From Terrimonas rubra (GTDB lineage Bacteria > Bacteroidota > Bacteroidia > Chitinophagales > Chitinophagaceae), in contig NZ_JBHUOZ010000003.1 in assembly GCF_042686025.1 (NCBI RefSeq), positions 2,356,001 through 2,420,000 of the forward strand: a stretch of 64,000 bases of DNA. The letters run 5' to 3'. Position 1 is the stretch's first letter. Each line of letters begins with the position of its first letter. The notes below the pieces were generated by a model. The model did not search any database and was not told the DNA's origin. It worked only from the letters and a program-made list of their open reading frames with translations. Of the stretch, positions 63,162-64,000 are shown one piece after another. The translations under genes and the position numbers were made by a program.

Positions 63162-64000
63162 TTAATCCAGCTTTGCCTTCTTCACCGGCTTAACACCTTT
63201 GGAGGCCTCCGTACCGTTGGCTGGTTGTTCAGCCGTTGCATTCTTTTTGTCCCTTTGTTCTTTTGCCTGCCGGCGGCCGTCTATTTTTTGGGAAAGTTTA
63301 AGCCGGTGTTTTTCTTCCTCTTCTTTGGAGAGTGAACCACCATTTTCTTCCCGTATTTTTTGAAGCTCCTTTTCTATGGCATTATCCCTTTTATTATCCG
63401 TTTCAGTTTTAAAGTTCATGCCCAGGTTATACATTACAAAACTCCAGGTATCTGCCGCTTCAGCAATCTGTTTATCAGTAGGTTTACCGGCGCCATGACC
63501 TGCATTGGTTTCAATACGTATCAATACCGGGTTTGTACCAATATGATATTCCTGCAAACGTGCCGCAAATTTAAACGAGTGTGCAGGTACTACCCTGTCA
63601 TCATGATCGGCAGTAGTAATAAGTGTAGCAGGATAAGTAGTTCCTTTCTTTAAATTATGATAGGGTGAATACTTGTATAAAAATGGGAAATGCCTGGCCG
63701 TATCAGAACTGCCATATTCCACTACCCAGCCCCAGCCTACGGTAAACTTATGGTAACGTAACATATCCAGTACACCTACTGCCGGTAAAGCAACAGTAAA
63801 CAGGTCGGGCCTTTGTACCATAGCGGCGCCTACCAATAGTCCGCCGTTGCTGCCGCCACGTATAGCGATCTTTCCCTGTGAGGTATAATTTAATTTGATC
63901 AGCTGTTCAGCCGCGGCAATAAAATCATCAAATACATTTTGTTTCTTTTCCAGCATTCCGGCCTTATGCCAGGCTTCCCCATACTCACTCCCCCCTCTCA
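63162..64000 (-). CDS. Prolyl oligopeptidase (S9A), C-terminal part, runs off window
   Basis: The visible 279 residues are the catalytic alpha/beta-hydrolase end of an S9A prolyl oligopeptidase; the frame is open at the window edge, and its first visible residues include RGGSEYGEAWHKAG. The triad is Ser in IRGGSNGGLLVGA, Asp in TADHDDRVVPAHSF and His in NAGHGAGKPT. It cleaves after proline in short peptides. Beyond the usual domain is a charged, Lys/Glu-rich tail of about 80 residues starting at FKTETDNKR, with KEEEEKHRLK and ending KPVKKAKLD. The tail looks disordered and is atypical for the family. Confidence 0.92.
   Translation of the reverse strand, partial: RGGSEYGEAWHKAGMLEKKQNVFDDFIAAAEQLIKLNYTSQGKIAIRGGSNGGLLVGAAMVQRPDLFTVALPAVGVLDMLRYHKFTVGWGWVVEYGSSDTARHFPFLYKYSPYHNLKKGTTYPATLITTADHDDRVVPAHSFKFAARLQEYHIGTNPVLIRIETNAGHGAGKPTDKQIAEAADTWSFVMYNLGMNFKTETDNKRDNAIEKELQKIREENGGSLSKEEEEKHRLKLSQKIDGRRQAKEQRDKKNATAEQPANGTEASKGVKPVKKAKLD

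Noticed and set aside
1..64000. CRISPR arrays, prophage, integrases, transposases, tRNA genes
   Set aside because: No repeat-spacer pattern, phage gene, transposase, integrase or tRNA-like cloverleaf was seen on reading both strands.

Overview
The window looks like a chromosomal segment of a Bacteroidota bacterium, most likely a soil or plant-associated member of the Chitinophagaceae. Evidence: a SusC/SusD pair with FAS1 and SusE/F-like lipoproteins, a GLPGLI protein, a type IX secretion plug (DUF5103) protein, a TamL-type Omp85 lipoprotein, TAnnTTTG promoter boxes, A/T-rich leaders without strong Shine-Dalgarno sequences, and many secreted peptidases. I see no phage, insertion sequence, CRISPR array or tRNA gene.

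Layout. 1-3.3 kb: a SpoU methyltransferase and cydAB (cytochrome bd). 3.3-16.1 kb (minus strand): a polysaccharide- or glycopeptide-utilisation locus with SusC, SusD, a FAS1 lipoprotein, a DUF5007-like lipoprotein, an S9 peptidase and a 1202-residue GH43 enzyme. A large DUF5695-like protein (16.9-19.6 kb) is divergent from it and has a candidate pseudoknot in its leader. 19.8-27.1 kb: a lipoprotein zincin, GLPGLI, M61 peptidase, APC permease and DUF885 protein. 27.3-34.3 kb (minus): a trans-4-hydroxy-L-proline catabolic set (OCD-family reductase, D-hydroxyproline dehydrogenase, 4-hydroxyproline epimerase, ketoglutarate-semialdehyde dehydrogenase, DapA-like deaminase, AraC regulator). 34.7-40.6 kb (plus): the L-arabinose operon, araR (NrtR type), araB, araD, a lipoprotein aldose epimerase and araA. 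40.7-47.9 kb (plus): a second DUF885 protein, a second AraC regulator, an M1 aminopeptidase and a dipeptidyl peptidase IV. 47.9-64 kb: small secreted proteins and housekeeping genes (LuxE-like synthetase, UbiA-like protein, pdxJ, SRP RNA, a frameshifted four-helix-bundle gene, transaldolase, DUF5103, FtsX-type permease, rRNA/tRNA methyltransferase, tamL, truB) and the C-terminal part of a prolyl oligopeptidase that runs off the window end.

How it may work together. Hydroxyproline and L-arabinose catabolism sit back to back. They share the window with a secreted GH43, several proline-oriented peptidases (S9 family, DPP IV, prolyl oligopeptidase) and duplicated DUF885/AraC pairs. Hydroxyproline O-arabinosides are the hallmark of plant extensins and related cell-wall glycoproteins. 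The main proposal is therefore that this neighbourhood is a hydroxyproline-rich-glycoprotein utilisation region. This is inference; the individual enzyme families are well supported.

Non-coding content includes a clear small SRP RNA that is absent from protein tracks, two families of dispersed intergenic repeats (a GGTTCGTG-N3-CACGAACC palindrome and a GCGACGC-centred element), two candidate structured RNA elements, several intrinsic terminators and plausible AraR and AraC operators.
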